From Bauldia sp. (GTDB taxonomy: Bacteria > Pseudomonadota > Alphaproteobacteria > Rhizobiales > Kaistiaceae): a DNA stretch of 64,000 nucleotides. A model generated the notes under the pieces. That model did no database searches and was not told the DNA's origin. It worked only from the letters and a program-made list of their open reading frames with translations. The position numbers and the translations under genes were made by a program. This document shows positions 26,011 to 34,022 of this stretch, piece by piece. Position 1 is the first letter of the stretch, and each line of letters opens with the position of its first letter. Location of the stretch: positions 186,001-250,000 of the forward strand of contig JAHCJZ010000002.1 in the NCBI GenBank assembly GCA_026126025.1, written 5' to 3'.

Positions 26011-27164
26011 GCGAACCCGACTGGGCCTGGCTGCCGCACAGCTTCGTGCCCTTCAAGTGGAGCGCCTTCTGGCGCAAGCAGAGCTACCTGGTGCGCAACC
26101 GCGGCCTGTCGGGGCGCGTCGGGCGCGTCGCCGCGCTGATGGGCCTCCTGTCGGCCAACCAGGCGACCTGGCTTGCCGACCGGGTCGTCGCCCCCAACTG
26201 GGACCGCGTGCAGCTCAACGGTCCGGTCTTCATCATCGGGCACCAGCGCACCGGGTCGACGCTCCTTCACCGCACGCTGGCGACGGATCCCAATGTCCTC
26301 GCCCTCACCCTCAAGCAGATGCTGCTGCCCTCGGTGGCGGGGCAGCGCCTCCTGGACTGGATCATCCGCCGCGACGCGAAGCGCGGCGGACCGCTGCGCG
26401 CGCGGATGATCCGCCGCCAGGAGCGGGAGCTCGCCAGCATCGACGGCATTCACCGCCTCCGTCTCGGCTCGATCGAGGAGGACGAGTTCGTCTTCTTCGT
26501 CACCTACCGTACCGGGATGGCGATCACCGAGGCGCCGTCGCTGGCGGGCGTCGAGGGGCTGTCCTGGCTTCTCGACTTCCCGTCATGGAGCGAGGCCGAT
26601 CAGCGCAAGGCGCTCGGCTGGTACCGCGCCTGCCTCCTCAAGGCCGCATACCGCGCCGAGGCGACGAAGCCGAACCCGGATCGCTGGATCGCCGGCAAGA
26701 ACCCCGCCTTCAGCCAGCGCATCCCCCAGCTCCTCAAGGTCTTCCCCGAGGCGAAATTCATCCACCTCGTGCGCAGCCCGATCGAGACCATCCCGTCCCG
26801 CCTCAGCCTGATGCGCACGGTGTGGCGCGCGCGCTATCCGGAGTTCACCGGTCTCACGCCGGCGGATGTCGAGGCGGTGGTTGCCGACAGCGCCCGCACC
26901 TATCTCATGCCGCTGCGCGACCTGCCGGCGCTGCCGCCCGAGCGCGCCGTCACGGTCCAGTACGAAGACCTGACCAGCGACCTTCCCGGCACCCTCCGGC
27001 GCATCTACGCCCAGCTCCGCCTTCCCGGCGAGCCGCCGGCAATCGCGCCCGCCGCCGATGGCGGCTACCGCTCGGGCCATGCCTATTCTCTGGAGGAGTT
27101 CGGGCTGACCGAGGCGGACATTCGCGAGCGCCTCGCGCCGGCCTTCGCAGCCCACGGGTTTTGA
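26007..27164 (+). CDS. Sulfotransferase-family protein
   Basis: It starts with an ATGA overlap on the ligase gene and is the last gene of the run. The 385 residues have GHQRTGSTLLHRTL at about 78-91, the 5'-phosphosulfate-binding loop, and LVRSPIETIPSRLS near 254-267, the 3'-phosphate-binding segment. The N-terminal 60 residues are basic and aromatic, as in enzymes working at a membrane surface. It would transfer sulfate from PAPS to a hydroxyl of the lipid made by the upstream enzymes. The acceptor is inferred. Confidence 0.8.
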   Translation: MSEPDWAWLPHSFVPFKWSAFWRKQSYLVRNRGLSGRVGRVAALMGLLSANQATWLADRVVAPNWDRVQLNGPVFIIGHQRTGSTLLHRTLATDPNVLALTLKQMLLPSVAGQRLLDWIIRRDAKRGGPLRARMIRRQERELASIDGIHRLRLGSIEEDEFVFFVTYRTGMAITEAPSLAGVEGLSWLLDFPSWSEADQRKALGWYRACLLKAAYRAEATKPNPDRWIAGKNPAFSQRIPQLLKVFPEAKFIHLVRSPIETIPSRLSLMRTVWRARYPEFTGLTPADVEAVVADSARTYLMPLRDLPALPPERAVTVQYEDLTSDLPGTLRRIYAQLRLPGEPPAIAPAADGGYRSGHAYSLEEFGLTEADIRERLAPAFAAHGF

Positions 27165-27173
27165 GCGCGGACT

Positions 27174-28094
27174 CTACGCCACGCCGGCGGCTTCCGCGCT
27201 GAGCCAGAACACTTCGCCCTCGGTTTCCTCGGTGTCGAGCCAGAGGAAATCGAGGTCGGGATAGGCCGCCTCGACGCGGGCGCGCTGGCTGCCGACCTCG
27301 CACAGCAGCCCGCCGCCGGGCTTCAGGTGCTTCGCCGCGCGATCGATGATCCGCCGCACGATGGCGAGGCCATCCCGGCCGCCGTCAAGGGCTAGGGCCG
27401 GCTCGTGGCGAAACTCCGGCGGCAGCGCCGCCATCGCCGCGGCGTCGACATAGGGCGGGTTGGCGAGGATGAGGTCGTAGCGGCGCCGCGCGACCGGCGC
27501 CCAGAGATCGCCTTCGAGGAGCCGCACGCGCTTCGACAGGCCGTGATCGGCGATGTTGAGGCGGGCGAGCTCGGCGGTGCCGGGCGCGAGCTCGACGGCG
27601 TCGACCATCGCCGCGGGGAAATCCATCGCCGCAAGGATGGCGAGGCAGGCGGTGCCGGTGCAAAGGTCGAGGATCGTTTCGACCGACGCGGCATCCGCGA
27701 TCAGGCCGAGGCCATCGGGATCGGCGATCCCGGCGGCGATCAGCTCGCCGATCAGCGCCCTGGGGACGATCGCGCGCGGGTCAACCCGGAACCGGACGCC
27801 CTGGATATAGGCGGTTCCGGTCAGGTAGGAGGCGGGCTTCCGGGTTCGCACCCGCGCATCGACGATGGCGGCGACGGCCTTTCGCTCGGCCGCCGTGAGG
27901 CGGGCGTCGAGGAAGGGATCGAGCCGGTCGATCGGCAGGTGCAGCGTCTCGAGGACGAGAAACGCCGCCTCGTCGGCGGCATTCGTCGTCCCCTGCCCAT
28001 AGGCGAGCCCGGCCTCGCTGAAGCGGCTGACCGCCCATCGCCAGAAGTCGCGCACGGTCAGAAGCTCCGCCGGAGGCTCCTTCTGCTTCGCCAT
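27174..28094 (-). CDS. prmB: Ribosomal protein L3 glutamine methyltransferase
   Basis: A 306-residue class I methyltransferase. N212-PPY in LILANPPYVD is the glutamine-binding motif of the PrmB/PrmC family, and ILDLCTGTACLAILAA is the SAM-binding motif I. The N-terminal DFWRWAVSRFSEAGLAYGQGT and LTGTAYIQGVRFRVDPRAIVPR blocks separate PrmB from PrmC. It methylates Gln of ribosomal protein L3. It converges on the sulfotransferase gene, nine bases away. Confidence 0.9.
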   Translation of the reverse strand: MAKQKEPPAELLTVRDFWRWAVSRFSEAGLAYGQGTTNAADEAAFLVLETLHLPIDRLDPFLDARLTAAERKAVAAIVDARVRTRKPASYLTGTAYIQGVRFRVDPRAIVPRALIGELIAAGIADPDGLGLIADAASVETILDLCTGTACLAILAAMDFPAAMVDAVELAPGTAELARLNIADHGLSKRVRLLEGDLWAPVARRRYDLILANPPYVDAAAMAALPPEFRHEPALALDGGRDGLAIVRRIIDRAAKHLKPGGGLLCEVGSQRARVEAAYPDLDFLWLDTEETEGEVFWLSAEAAGVA

Positions 28095-28111
28095 CTTCCC
28101 CTCAAAGCAAA

Positions 28112-28139
28112 GGGAGGCGACGCGGCTGCATCGCCTCCC
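28112..28139 (-). terminator. Intrinsic terminator of the S1 protease gene
   Basis: GGGAGGCGA at 28112-28120 pairs with TCGCCTCCC at 28131-28139 around a 10-base loop. Read on the minus strand it is followed by TTTGCTTTGA, and it lies 15 bases past the protease stop codon. Confidence 0.65.
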
Positions 28140-28153
28140 CTAAAGGACGGGTC

Positions 28154-29095
28154 CTAGTTCGCCGATACGATCGCGTTGCGGATCCAGTCCTGGTACCGCG
28201 CGACGCGCGCATAGGCCGAGAAGTCGACCGTCAGGTCGCAACCGGCGATCGAGTCCTCCGAGGTGTAGCCCCAGCTGACGACGCCGACCTGCATGTAGTC
28301 GCCGTCGGGTAGCGCGACGATGAGCGGGCCGCCGCTGTCGCCGCTGCACGAGCCGATGCCGCCCTTGAGCGCTCCGGAGCAGATCATGTTCTCGCTGATC
28401 GGATCCTCCTCGATGACCGCCCGGTTGCACTCGTCGGTGTCGAACACCGTGATGGCGACCTGGCGAAGGTCGATCGGGTAGGTGCCGTCTTCGAGGCGGC
28501 CCCAGCCGGTCACGATGGCTTCGGTGCCGGGCCGCGCATAGTTCCCTTCGACGCTCTGCGTCGAAAGCCGGATGGTGCTGACGGCGACACCCTGGGCCGG
28601 CCGGGCCAGGCGCACCAGGGCGATGTCGTTCTCGAACAGCACCGGATTGTAGTTGGCGTGCGGGATCACCAGGTCGACCGGGATCATGTCGCCCTCGCCG
28701 TCGAGGAGGACGTTGGTGCCGGCGAGCACGCTGAACTCCTCCGGCTCCATCAGGCGCTGCGTGCCGTTTCTGTGCTCCTCGTAGACGCAATGCGCTGCCG
28801 TCAGCACCCAGCGGCTGGTGATGAAGGAGCCGCCGCAGAACTGTCCCTCGAACACCGAGGATGCGTCGGTCGACACCAGGCCGACCTGCCACGGCCAGGC
28901 GCCGTCGCCGGCGACGTCGCCGCCGAGGATCCGGGTCGGATCGCCGCCGTCGGTCACCTGTTGCGCCTTGAGCGCGGGAATGATGTCGACCGGAAAGCCG
29001 CCGTCCACCTGCTGCGCCGCGGCCGGGCCGGCGACAATCGCCATCAGCGCCCCGACGATCATCGCCGGACGCCATCCACCTTGTCTCGTCACCAT
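28154..29095 (-). CDS. Exported trypsin-fold serine protease (S1)
   Basis: A 313-residue protein with a signal peptide ending near AAAQQ and a propeptide up to R55; cleavage there would free the ILGGD N-terminus used in S1 zymogen activation. The triad is H102 (TAAHC), D157 (ENDIALV) and S254 (GDSGGP). The residue at the floor of the S1 pocket, six before the Ser, is G248 and not Asp, so trypsin-like cleavage after Lys/Arg is unlikely; an elastase- or chymotrypsin-like preference fits better. Cysteines flank the His and Ser as in disulfide-bonded family members. Confidence 0.88.
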   Translation of the reverse strand: MVTRQGGWRPAMIVGALMAIVAGPAAAQQVDGGFPVDIIPALKAQQVTDGGDPTRILGGDVAGDGAWPWQVGLVSTDASSVFEGQFCGGSFITSRWVLTAAHCVYEEHRNGTQRLMEPEEFSVLAGTNVLLDGEGDMIPVDLVIPHANYNPVLFENDIALVRLARPAQGVAVSTIRLSTQSVEGNYARPGTEAIVTGWGRLEDGTYPIDLRQVAITVFDTDECNRAVIEEDPISENMICSGALKGGIGSCSGDSGGPLIVALPDGDYMQVGVVSWGYTSEDSIAGCDLTVDFSAYARVARYQDWIRNAIVSAN

Positions 29096-29154
29096 GTCTG
29101 CAATTGGCTCCCGTTCGGGCGGCCGGGAGGCCGCCGGAATGCACCCCTTTTGCT

Positions 29155-29160
29155 ATTATA
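29155..29160 (-). promoter_or_regulatory. Candidate -10 box for the S1 protease gene
   Basis: On the minus strand these bases read TATAAT, 60 bases before the protease ATG. The -35 region is weak (TTCCGA at an 18-base spacer). A GGCGGCC-GGGA-GGCCGCC hairpin at 29118-29135 lies in the leader. Confidence 0.35.
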
Positions 29161-29328
29161 GGATGGAAGCATGGCGGTTCGGAACGGGGCTGCCGCCGTA
29201 TTGCGCTTTGAGATGAACGATCCCGGCGATAAAGATTCCGTCGTGCCCGCCTCCCGACGCCGACCTGCCCGCCTCATTGCAATCGGACCGCCCCGCCGGG
29301 CAGCGGCGCCCTGGCATCAAGAGCTTTC

Positions 29329-30633
29329 ATGAGCTTCTGGCAGATCGGCATCGTCGTCCTGCTCTTCTTCATCAACGGCTTTCTCGCAATGTCGGAGATG
29401 GCCGTGGTGTCGTCGCGCCGTGCGCGCCTGGTGACCCTGGTGGAGCAGAACGTCCGCGGCTCGAAGACGGCGCTGTCGCTCGTCGACGATCCGACGCGCT
29501 TCCTATCGACGGTCCAGGTCGGCATCACGCTGGTCGGCGTGTTCGCCGGCGCCTATAGCGGCGCAACGCTCTCCGATCCGCTGGCGGAGCGCCTCGCGAC
29601 GATTCCGGCGGTCGCGGAATATGCACGCCAGATCGCGATCGCGATCGTGGTGGTGCTGGTCACCTATTTCTCGCTGATCATCGGCGAGCTGGTGCCGAAG
29701 CGGATCGCCCAGAGCAATGCCGAGCGCATCGCCTGCTTCGTCGCGCGGCCGATGGACGTCCTCGGCCGGATCGCGGCGCCGATCGTGTGGTTCCTGCGCA
29801 TCTCGACCGAGGCGGTGCTTGCGCTGCTGCGCGTCCGCCACAGCTCGGCAAGCACGGTGACGGAAGAGGAGGTCAAGACCCTTATCGCCGAAGGGACCGA
29901 GACCGGCGTGTTCCACCAGGCCGAGCGGGAGATGCTGGAGGGCGTCATCAAGGTTGCCGACCGCTCGGTGCGGTCGATCATGGTGCCGCGGCCGGACGTG
30001 ATCTGGATCGACATCGAGGACGACCCGAAGGCCGTGCTCAAGGAAGTGCTCGACAGCGGCCATTCGCGCTTTCCGGCCTCCCGCGGCGAGGTCGACGAGG
30101 TCGAGGGCGTGATCCATGTGAAGGATCTTCTCGAGCAGATCACGACGAACAATGCGATCGACGTGGCGGCGGCGTTGCGCGAACCGCTTTTCGTCGACGA
30201 GCACATGCCGATCCTGCGGCTGCTCGACCGCTTCAAGACCTCCCCGATCCACATGGCGATCATCCTCGACGAGCACGGCTCGTTCGAGGGGATCGTCACG
30301 CTGACCGATATCCTCGCGGCGATCGCGGGCGACCTGCCCGAGGACGAAGACGACACCGAGCCGGACGCGGTCCGTCGCGAGGACGGGTCGTGGCTTTTGT
30401 CCGGGCGCACCGCGATCGACGATGCGGAGGGCGTGCTCGGCGTGACCGGCATGGCGGCCGACGCCGATTTCCAGACGCTGGCCGGTTTCGTCCTGCACCA
30501 GCTCGGCCACATTCCGTCGGTCGGCGAGGCGTTCAACTGGAACGGATGGCGCTTCGAGGTGGTGGACCTCGATGCGCGCCGTATCGACAAAGTCGTCGCC
30601 AGCGCGCTCATCACGAGCGACGACAATGGCTGA
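29329..30633 (+). CDS. CNNM/CorC-type membrane protein with CBS pair
   Basis: A 434-residue protein. Residues about 1-190 are a DUF21/CNNM membrane domain with FFINGFLAMSEMAVVSSRRAR and YFSLIIGELVPKRIAQSNAER. Residues about 205-335 hold two CBS modules, starting at DRSVRSIMVPRPDVIWID and including HGSFEGIVTLTDILAAIAGDL. A CorC/HlyC domain ends the protein (GEAFNWNGWRFEVVDLDARRIDKV). The family takes part in magnesium and cobalt efflux or magnesium sensing; older hemolysin names are misleading. Confidence 0.9.
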   Translation: MSFWQIGIVVLLFFINGFLAMSEMAVVSSRRARLVTLVEQNVRGSKTALSLVDDPTRFLSTVQVGITLVGVFAGAYSGATLSDPLAERLATIPAVAEYARQIAIAIVVVLVTYFSLIIGELVPKRIAQSNAERIACFVARPMDVLGRIAAPIVWFLRISTEAVLALLRVRHSSASTVTEEEVKTLIAEGTETGVFHQAEREMLEGVIKVADRSVRSIMVPRPDVIWIDIEDDPKAVLKEVLDSGHSRFPASRGEVDEVEGVIHVKDLLEQITTNNAIDVAAALREPLFVDEHMPILRLLDRFKTSPIHMAIILDEHGSFEGIVTLTDILAAIAGDLPEDEDDTEPDAVRREDGSWLLSGRTAIDDAEGVLGVTGMAADADFQTLAGFVLHQLGHIPSVGEAFNWNGWRFEVVDLDARRIDKVVASALITSDDNG

Positions 30634-30696
30634 GCGTCATCCGCCGAAGTGACCGGGTAGAGTCCACCCGTCCGGGTAGGAACCCTTGCCGGCAAT

Positions 30697-30718
30697 GCCG
30701 TCGTGCCAACGGCTTTTT
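30697..30718 (+). terminator. Intrinsic terminator after the CNNM gene
   Basis: GCCGT (30697-30701) pairs with ACGGC (30709-30713) and is followed by TTTTT (30714-30718). It stands 64 bases after the stop codon. Two copies of CCGGGTAG at 30653 and 30672 lie between, see findings. Confidence 0.65.
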
Positions 30719-30904
30719 CGCGCCACCCAGCTTTTGGAGTTGACGAAAACTGGCGCTTGACGGCAAGGTCGCCCGGCAGTGGACCGGGGCCGGCTAGCCG
30801 ACCTCGGTAACAATAAGAAGACACGGCAGGACGAAACCCAAGGAGCGATGCGACGGACCGTAAAGATGCGGCCGGCGACATCTCCCGAAATGTGAGTGCC
30901 GCTA
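30719..30904. other. Leader region of the ExbB-like operon
   Basis: This 186-base stretch should hold the promoter of the operon at 30905. TTGACG occurs twice (30740 and 30758), but neither copy has a recognisable -10 at 16 to 18 bases. No open frame or repeat worth naming was seen. Confidence 0.3.
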
Positions 30905-31684
30905 ATGCAATCGATCGTGGCCGCCCTCTTCGGGACGGACGGGGAGTCGCGGGATTACGCCCCTCTCCTGAAATGGATACTCGTCAACGCGCTGGCTGCG
31001 TTCGGCGTCATCGTTCTCTTCTATTTCGGCATCATCCAGCAGATGCTGGACACCGATCCCACGCGCATCGCGCTGGTGATCATCGGCATCTTCGTCGTCA
31101 CCGCGCTCCATTGCCTCTACCAGACCGTGATCGTGTCGCGGGAGCTGATCGTGGCGCGAAAGGTACGCGACGCGATCATCGATAGCGGCGGACGCCCGCT
31201 CCAGATCCTCGATGACCGGGTGGTGACCCCCGACGGGCGCGAGCTGGAGCCCGGCATCATCACCAACCACATCTACGACCTCTTCGCGAAGTCGCGCGCG
31301 CTGGGTGGCAAACGCCTGGACCAGACGCTGCTGCTGCGGTCGCTGGCCGATCAGCTCCGCAGCCGCGAGAAGCTTGGCCTGTTCATTTCGGAAAGCCTGC
31401 TGCGCCTTGCCCTTCTGGGCACCGCCGTCGGCTTCATCCTCATGCTGATCCCGATCGCCGGCCTGGAGTCGTTCGACGTGGAGACGCTGCGCCAGACGCT
31501 GACCGGCATGACGGAAGGCATGGCCATCGCCCTGAACGTGACGGTTACCGGCATCGCCACGGCCCTCCTCCTCAAGTTCGAGTACTACCTGCTCGACGAA
31601 GCGATCGCCGACCTGTTCCACATGATCACCGAGGTGACCGAGGTGTATGTGGTGCCGTCCATCGAGCGGTCGGCCGATGTCTGA
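30905..31684 (+). CDS. MotA/TolQ/ExbB-family proton-channel protein
   Basis: ATG 30905 is chosen; GTG 30896 in the same frame would add three residues. The 259-residue protein has two N-terminal membrane helices (about 23-43 and 52-72), a cytoplasmic domain of about 95 residues, and two C-terminal helices with LLRLALLGTAVGFILMLIPIAG and MTEGMAIALNVTVTGIATALLL, the latter the family block containing the ion-path Thr. It would be the stator-channel half of a proton-driven motor with the next gene product. The cytoplasmic loop is larger than in ExbB. Confidence 0.82.
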   Translation: MQSIVAALFGTDGESRDYAPLLKWILVNALAAFGVIVLFYFGIIQQMLDTDPTRIALVIIGIFVVTALHCLYQTVIVSRELIVARKVRDAIIDSGGRPLQILDDRVVTPDGRELEPGIITNHIYDLFAKSRALGGKRLDQTLLLRSLADQLRSREKLGLFISESLLRLALLGTAVGFILMLIPIAGLESFDVETLRQTLTGMTEGMAIALNVTVTGIATALLLKFEYYLLDEAIADLFHMITEVTEVYVVPSIERSADV

Positions 31685-32315
31685 GGAAAGCCTTTTCGAC
31701 GGCAGCGACGACGGGAGCTTCGTCCCCTTCACCGACATGCTGTTCAATGTCGTGATGGGCTTCTCCTTCATGGTGTTCATTGCCTTCGCGCTGATCCGGC
31801 CCGAGGCGATGACCGGCAATGTCGACATCATGGCCGAGTACATCATCACGGTGACCTGGCCGGAGGGTCACCCCGACGACATCGACACCTATGTCATGGA
31901 TCCCGGCGGCAACATCGTCTGGTACAACAACAAGGAAGCCGGCCTCCTTCACCTCGACCGCGACGACCGCGGCAATTTCCGCGACACGGTCGTCATCAAC
32001 GGGCAGCGCATCGAGAACCTCCTCAATCAGGAGACCGTCACGCTGCGCGGCATCGTTGCCGGCGAGTATGTGGTCAACGTCCAGCACTACGTTGCCAACG
32101 GCATCGAGCCGGTGCCGATCTCGGTGAAGGTGGAGCGCGTCAATCCGACCCTTCAGGTCATCTACTACGGCAGCGTTGAGCTCGATCACCGCGGTGACGA
32201 GGAAACCGTCGTGCGCTTTACCCTCGACGCCGAGGGTAACCCTTCGAACCTCAACGATCGCCAGATTTCGCTGACCCAGCGCGTGCGGGGCGGCGACCAA
32301 GGCGTGCGGGACTAG
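31677..32315 (+). CDS. ExbD/MotB-like protein with a periplasmic beta-sandwich domain
   Basis: ATG 31677 overlaps the upstream gene by eight bases. The 212 residues begin with a short cytoplasmic tail and one helix, VPFTDMLFNVVMGFSFMVF, in which D20 takes the place of the proton-binding Asp of ExbD/TolR/MotB. The rest is not an OmpA or TolR domain. ITVTWPEGHPDDIDTYVMDP and the later LRGIVAGEYVVNVQHY resemble the DUF2135/YfaP beta-sandwich. So it looks like a motor half with an unusual output domain. Function of the complex unknown. Confidence 0.65.
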   Translation: MSEESLFDGSDDGSFVPFTDMLFNVVMGFSFMVFIAFALIRPEAMTGNVDIMAEYIITVTWPEGHPDDIDTYVMDPGGNIVWYNNKEAGLLHLDRDDRGNFRDTVVINGQRIENLLNQETVTLRGIVAGEYVVNVQHYVANGIEPVPISVKVERVNPTLQVIYYGSVELDHRGDEETVVRFTLDAEGNPSNLNDRQISLTQRVRGGDQGVRD

Positions 32316-32321
32316 ACGGCC

Positions 32322-32903
32322 ATGCCTGTTGGTGTCGTTCTGGCGACTGTCGCCGCCTATGTGCTGATCGGTATCCTACTGCTCAGCCTCAACCTTACGT
32401 CGCGCTGGCGGTGGTGGGTGAAGGGTGGGGCCATCGTGCTCACCACCATCTTCTTCGCCGCCAGCTATCTGTCGATCTCATCGCTGCTGGGCTGGCCGAC
32501 CCGGGACATCATGCCGGCGCGGCTTTCGCTGGTGGCAACCCGGATCGTCGAGCCCGACGCGTTCACGGGCGCCGAAGGCTCGATCTTCCTCTGGGTCGAG
32601 GAACTCGACAGTCAGAACGTCCCGAGCGGCCGGCCGCGCGCCTACGAGCTCGCCTACACCGAACAGGCCGCGGAGCAGACCGCGGGCGCCCAGTCCCAGC
32701 TCAATGCCGGGGAACAGGTCCAGGTGGAGTTCCGCGAGCAGGAAGAGGAGCAGGGCGGGCAGAGCGAAGAGGACGAGGAGAGGCCCGAGGGCGGCGAGCC
32801 CGGACGGGGCGACAACAGCGGCGGCGATTTCGAGCCGATGAATTTCGAGCTCATCTTCAACGACATGCCCGCCGTGCCGCTCCCGGAGAAGGGGCCGCTC
32901 TAG
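32322..32903 (+). CDS. Membrane protein with acidic disordered tail, third gene of the ExbB-like operon
   Basis: Six bases after the previous stop. The 193 residues have two N-terminal helices (about 4-22 and 33-52), a periplasmic or cytoplasmic beta-rich part (RLSLVATRIVEPDAFTGAEG), and from about 115 a Gln/Glu-rich acidic segment (EEEQGGQSEEDEERPEGGE) before the end NFELIFNDMPAVPLPEKGPL. I recognise no family. Its fixed place in the operon suggests that it is a subunit of the same complex. Confidence 0.6.
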   Translation: MPVGVVLATVAAYVLIGILLLSLNLTSRWRWWVKGGAIVLTTIFFAASYLSISSLLGWPTRDIMPARLSLVATRIVEPDAFTGAEGSIFLWVEELDSQNVPSGRPRAYELAYTEQAAEQTAGAQSQLNAGEQVQVEFREQEEEQGGQSEEDEERPEGGEPGRGDNSGGDFEPMNFELIFNDMPAVPLPEKGPL

Positions 32904-32925
32904 GCGCAGTCGGAGATATCACGAG

Positions 32926-32959
32926 ACAAAAGGCCCCGAGCGATCGGGGCCTTTTGTCG
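32926..32959. terminator. Strong bidirectional terminator
   Basis: A perfect 15-bp stem (32926-32940 with 32945-32959) closes a GCGA tetraloop. The outer arms carry AAAA/TTTT, so a T-run ends the stem on either strand. It separates the convergent operons ending at 32903 and 32961. Confidence 0.85.
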
Positions 32960-32960
32960 T

Positions 32961-33740
32961 TCAGTCGGCGGCGGCCGCGGACATCGGCTGGCCGTTCGGC
33001 GCGGCGTCGCCGCCGGTGATCTGGATGAAGGCGGCGCCCATGTCGTCCGTCTTCTCGCGCAGCAGCAGGTCGGCCATCAGCCCGTCGAACAGGACCTTGC
33101 CGCGATTGAGCACGACGACGCGGTCCGCCACCTCGACCTCGTCCACCAGATGGGTGGTCCACAGCACGCCGATATTCTCCTCCCGGCAGAGCCGGAGGAT
33201 GTCGTTGAGGATGTCCCGGCGGCTCGCCGGATCGAGACCAACCGTCGCCTCGTCCATCAAAAGGATATGAGGTCGGTGGAGCAGCGCACGGACGAGTTCG
33301 ACCCGCCGGCGGTTGCCCCCGGACAGGGTGCGGGCCCGGTCGCGGGCGCGGTCGGCAAGGCCGAAGCGCTTCAGCGAGGCATCGATGCGCTCCCGCGCCG
33401 CCCGGCGGTTGAGGCCGTGAAGATCGGCGTGAAACAGGAGGTTGGCGCGAACGCTCAGCTCAAGGTCGAGCGTCGGCTGCTGGAACACGACGCCGATCCC
33501 CGCGAGCGCCCTGATGGCGCTGCGCCGGAGGTCATTGCCGAGAACCATGATGCTCCCGTTGTCCGGGGAGAAAAGGCCCGTAAGCAACTGAAGCAGCGTC
33601 GATTTACCGGCCCCATTCGGACCCAGAAGGGCAACGAATTCGCCCTCCCGCACCGTCAGATCGACCCCTGCCAACGCCTTCACGCGACCGTACGATTTCT
33701 CGAGCTTTCTGACCTCGAGAACCGCCGCACCACTCTTCAT
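32961..33740 (-). CDS. PQQ-associated ABC transporter ATP-binding protein (PedB/LutE type)
   Basis: A 259-residue DrrA/NodI-like ATPase: Walker A LLGPNGAGKST, Q-loop VVFQQPTLDLELSV, signature RTLSGGNRRRVEL, Walker B ILLMDEATVGLDP, switch TTHLVDEVE. FQQPTLDLELSV followed by SGGNRRRVELVRALLHRP is characteristic of the ATPase in the PQQ-dependent alcohol catabolism ABC system. The matching propeller, binding protein and permease are encoded on the other strand from 34886 to 38017. The gene pair is divergent over a 280-base region. Confidence 0.82.
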   Translation of the reverse strand: MKSGAAVLEVRKLEKSYGRVKALAGVDLTVREGEFVALLGPNGAGKSTLLQLLTGLFSPDNGSIMVLGNDLRRSAIRALAGIGVVFQQPTLDLELSVRANLLFHADLHGLNRRAARERIDASLKRFGLADRARDRARTLSGGNRRRVELVRALLHRPHILLMDEATVGLDPASRRDILNDILRLCREENIGVLWTTHLVDEVEVADRVVVLNRGKVLFDGLMADLLLREKTDDMGAAFIQITGGDAAPNGQPMSAAAAD

Positions 33741-33908
33741 TCAATCCTCTCCAGTCAGGTCTCCTGGCCACGGGCTTCTGCGGCCCGTTGTGCTCGACTT
33801 GCGGCCCGATCGACCGACCGCCGAGCCGTCCTTCGGTGCGCGGTTTTGACGCGAAGATCAAGGCCGGCGGCCTCCAGATAACACGTGGTTCCTGGCCGGG
33901 CGACCGTT

Positions 33909-33924
33909 CGTGATCGCGATCACG
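33909..33924. promoter_or_regulatory. CRP/FNR-like palindrome
   Basis: CGTGATCGCGATCACG is perfectly palindromic and has the GTGA-N6-TCAC core of CRP/FNR sites. Its centre is about 46 bases upstream of the start predicted from the promoter at 33929, a position typical of an activator. Confidence 0.5.
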
Positions 33925-33928
33925 CGAT

Positions 33929-33956
33929 TTGACGGGCCGATGTAGGCCGTTAAAAC
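33929..33956 (+). promoter_or_regulatory. Candidate promoter of the PQQ-associated operon
   Basis: TTGACG at 33929-33934 and TAAAAC at 33951-33956 are 16 bases apart, matching 5/6 and 4/6 of the sigma-70 consensus. A leader of about 60 bases then reaches GTG 34023. The palindrome at 33909 adjoins the -35 box. Confidence 0.45.
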
Positions 33957-34022
33957 ATGACTCCCGTAACCAACTATGGCGGCGGTCAATGCCGCTGCCC
34001 AACCCTGTGGGAGGAATACCCC

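Noticed and set aside
30905-32903. Zorya-type defence system
   Set aside because: MotA- and MotB-like genes are present, but the long ZorA tail, the ZorB OmpA-like domain and ZorC/D/E genes are not.
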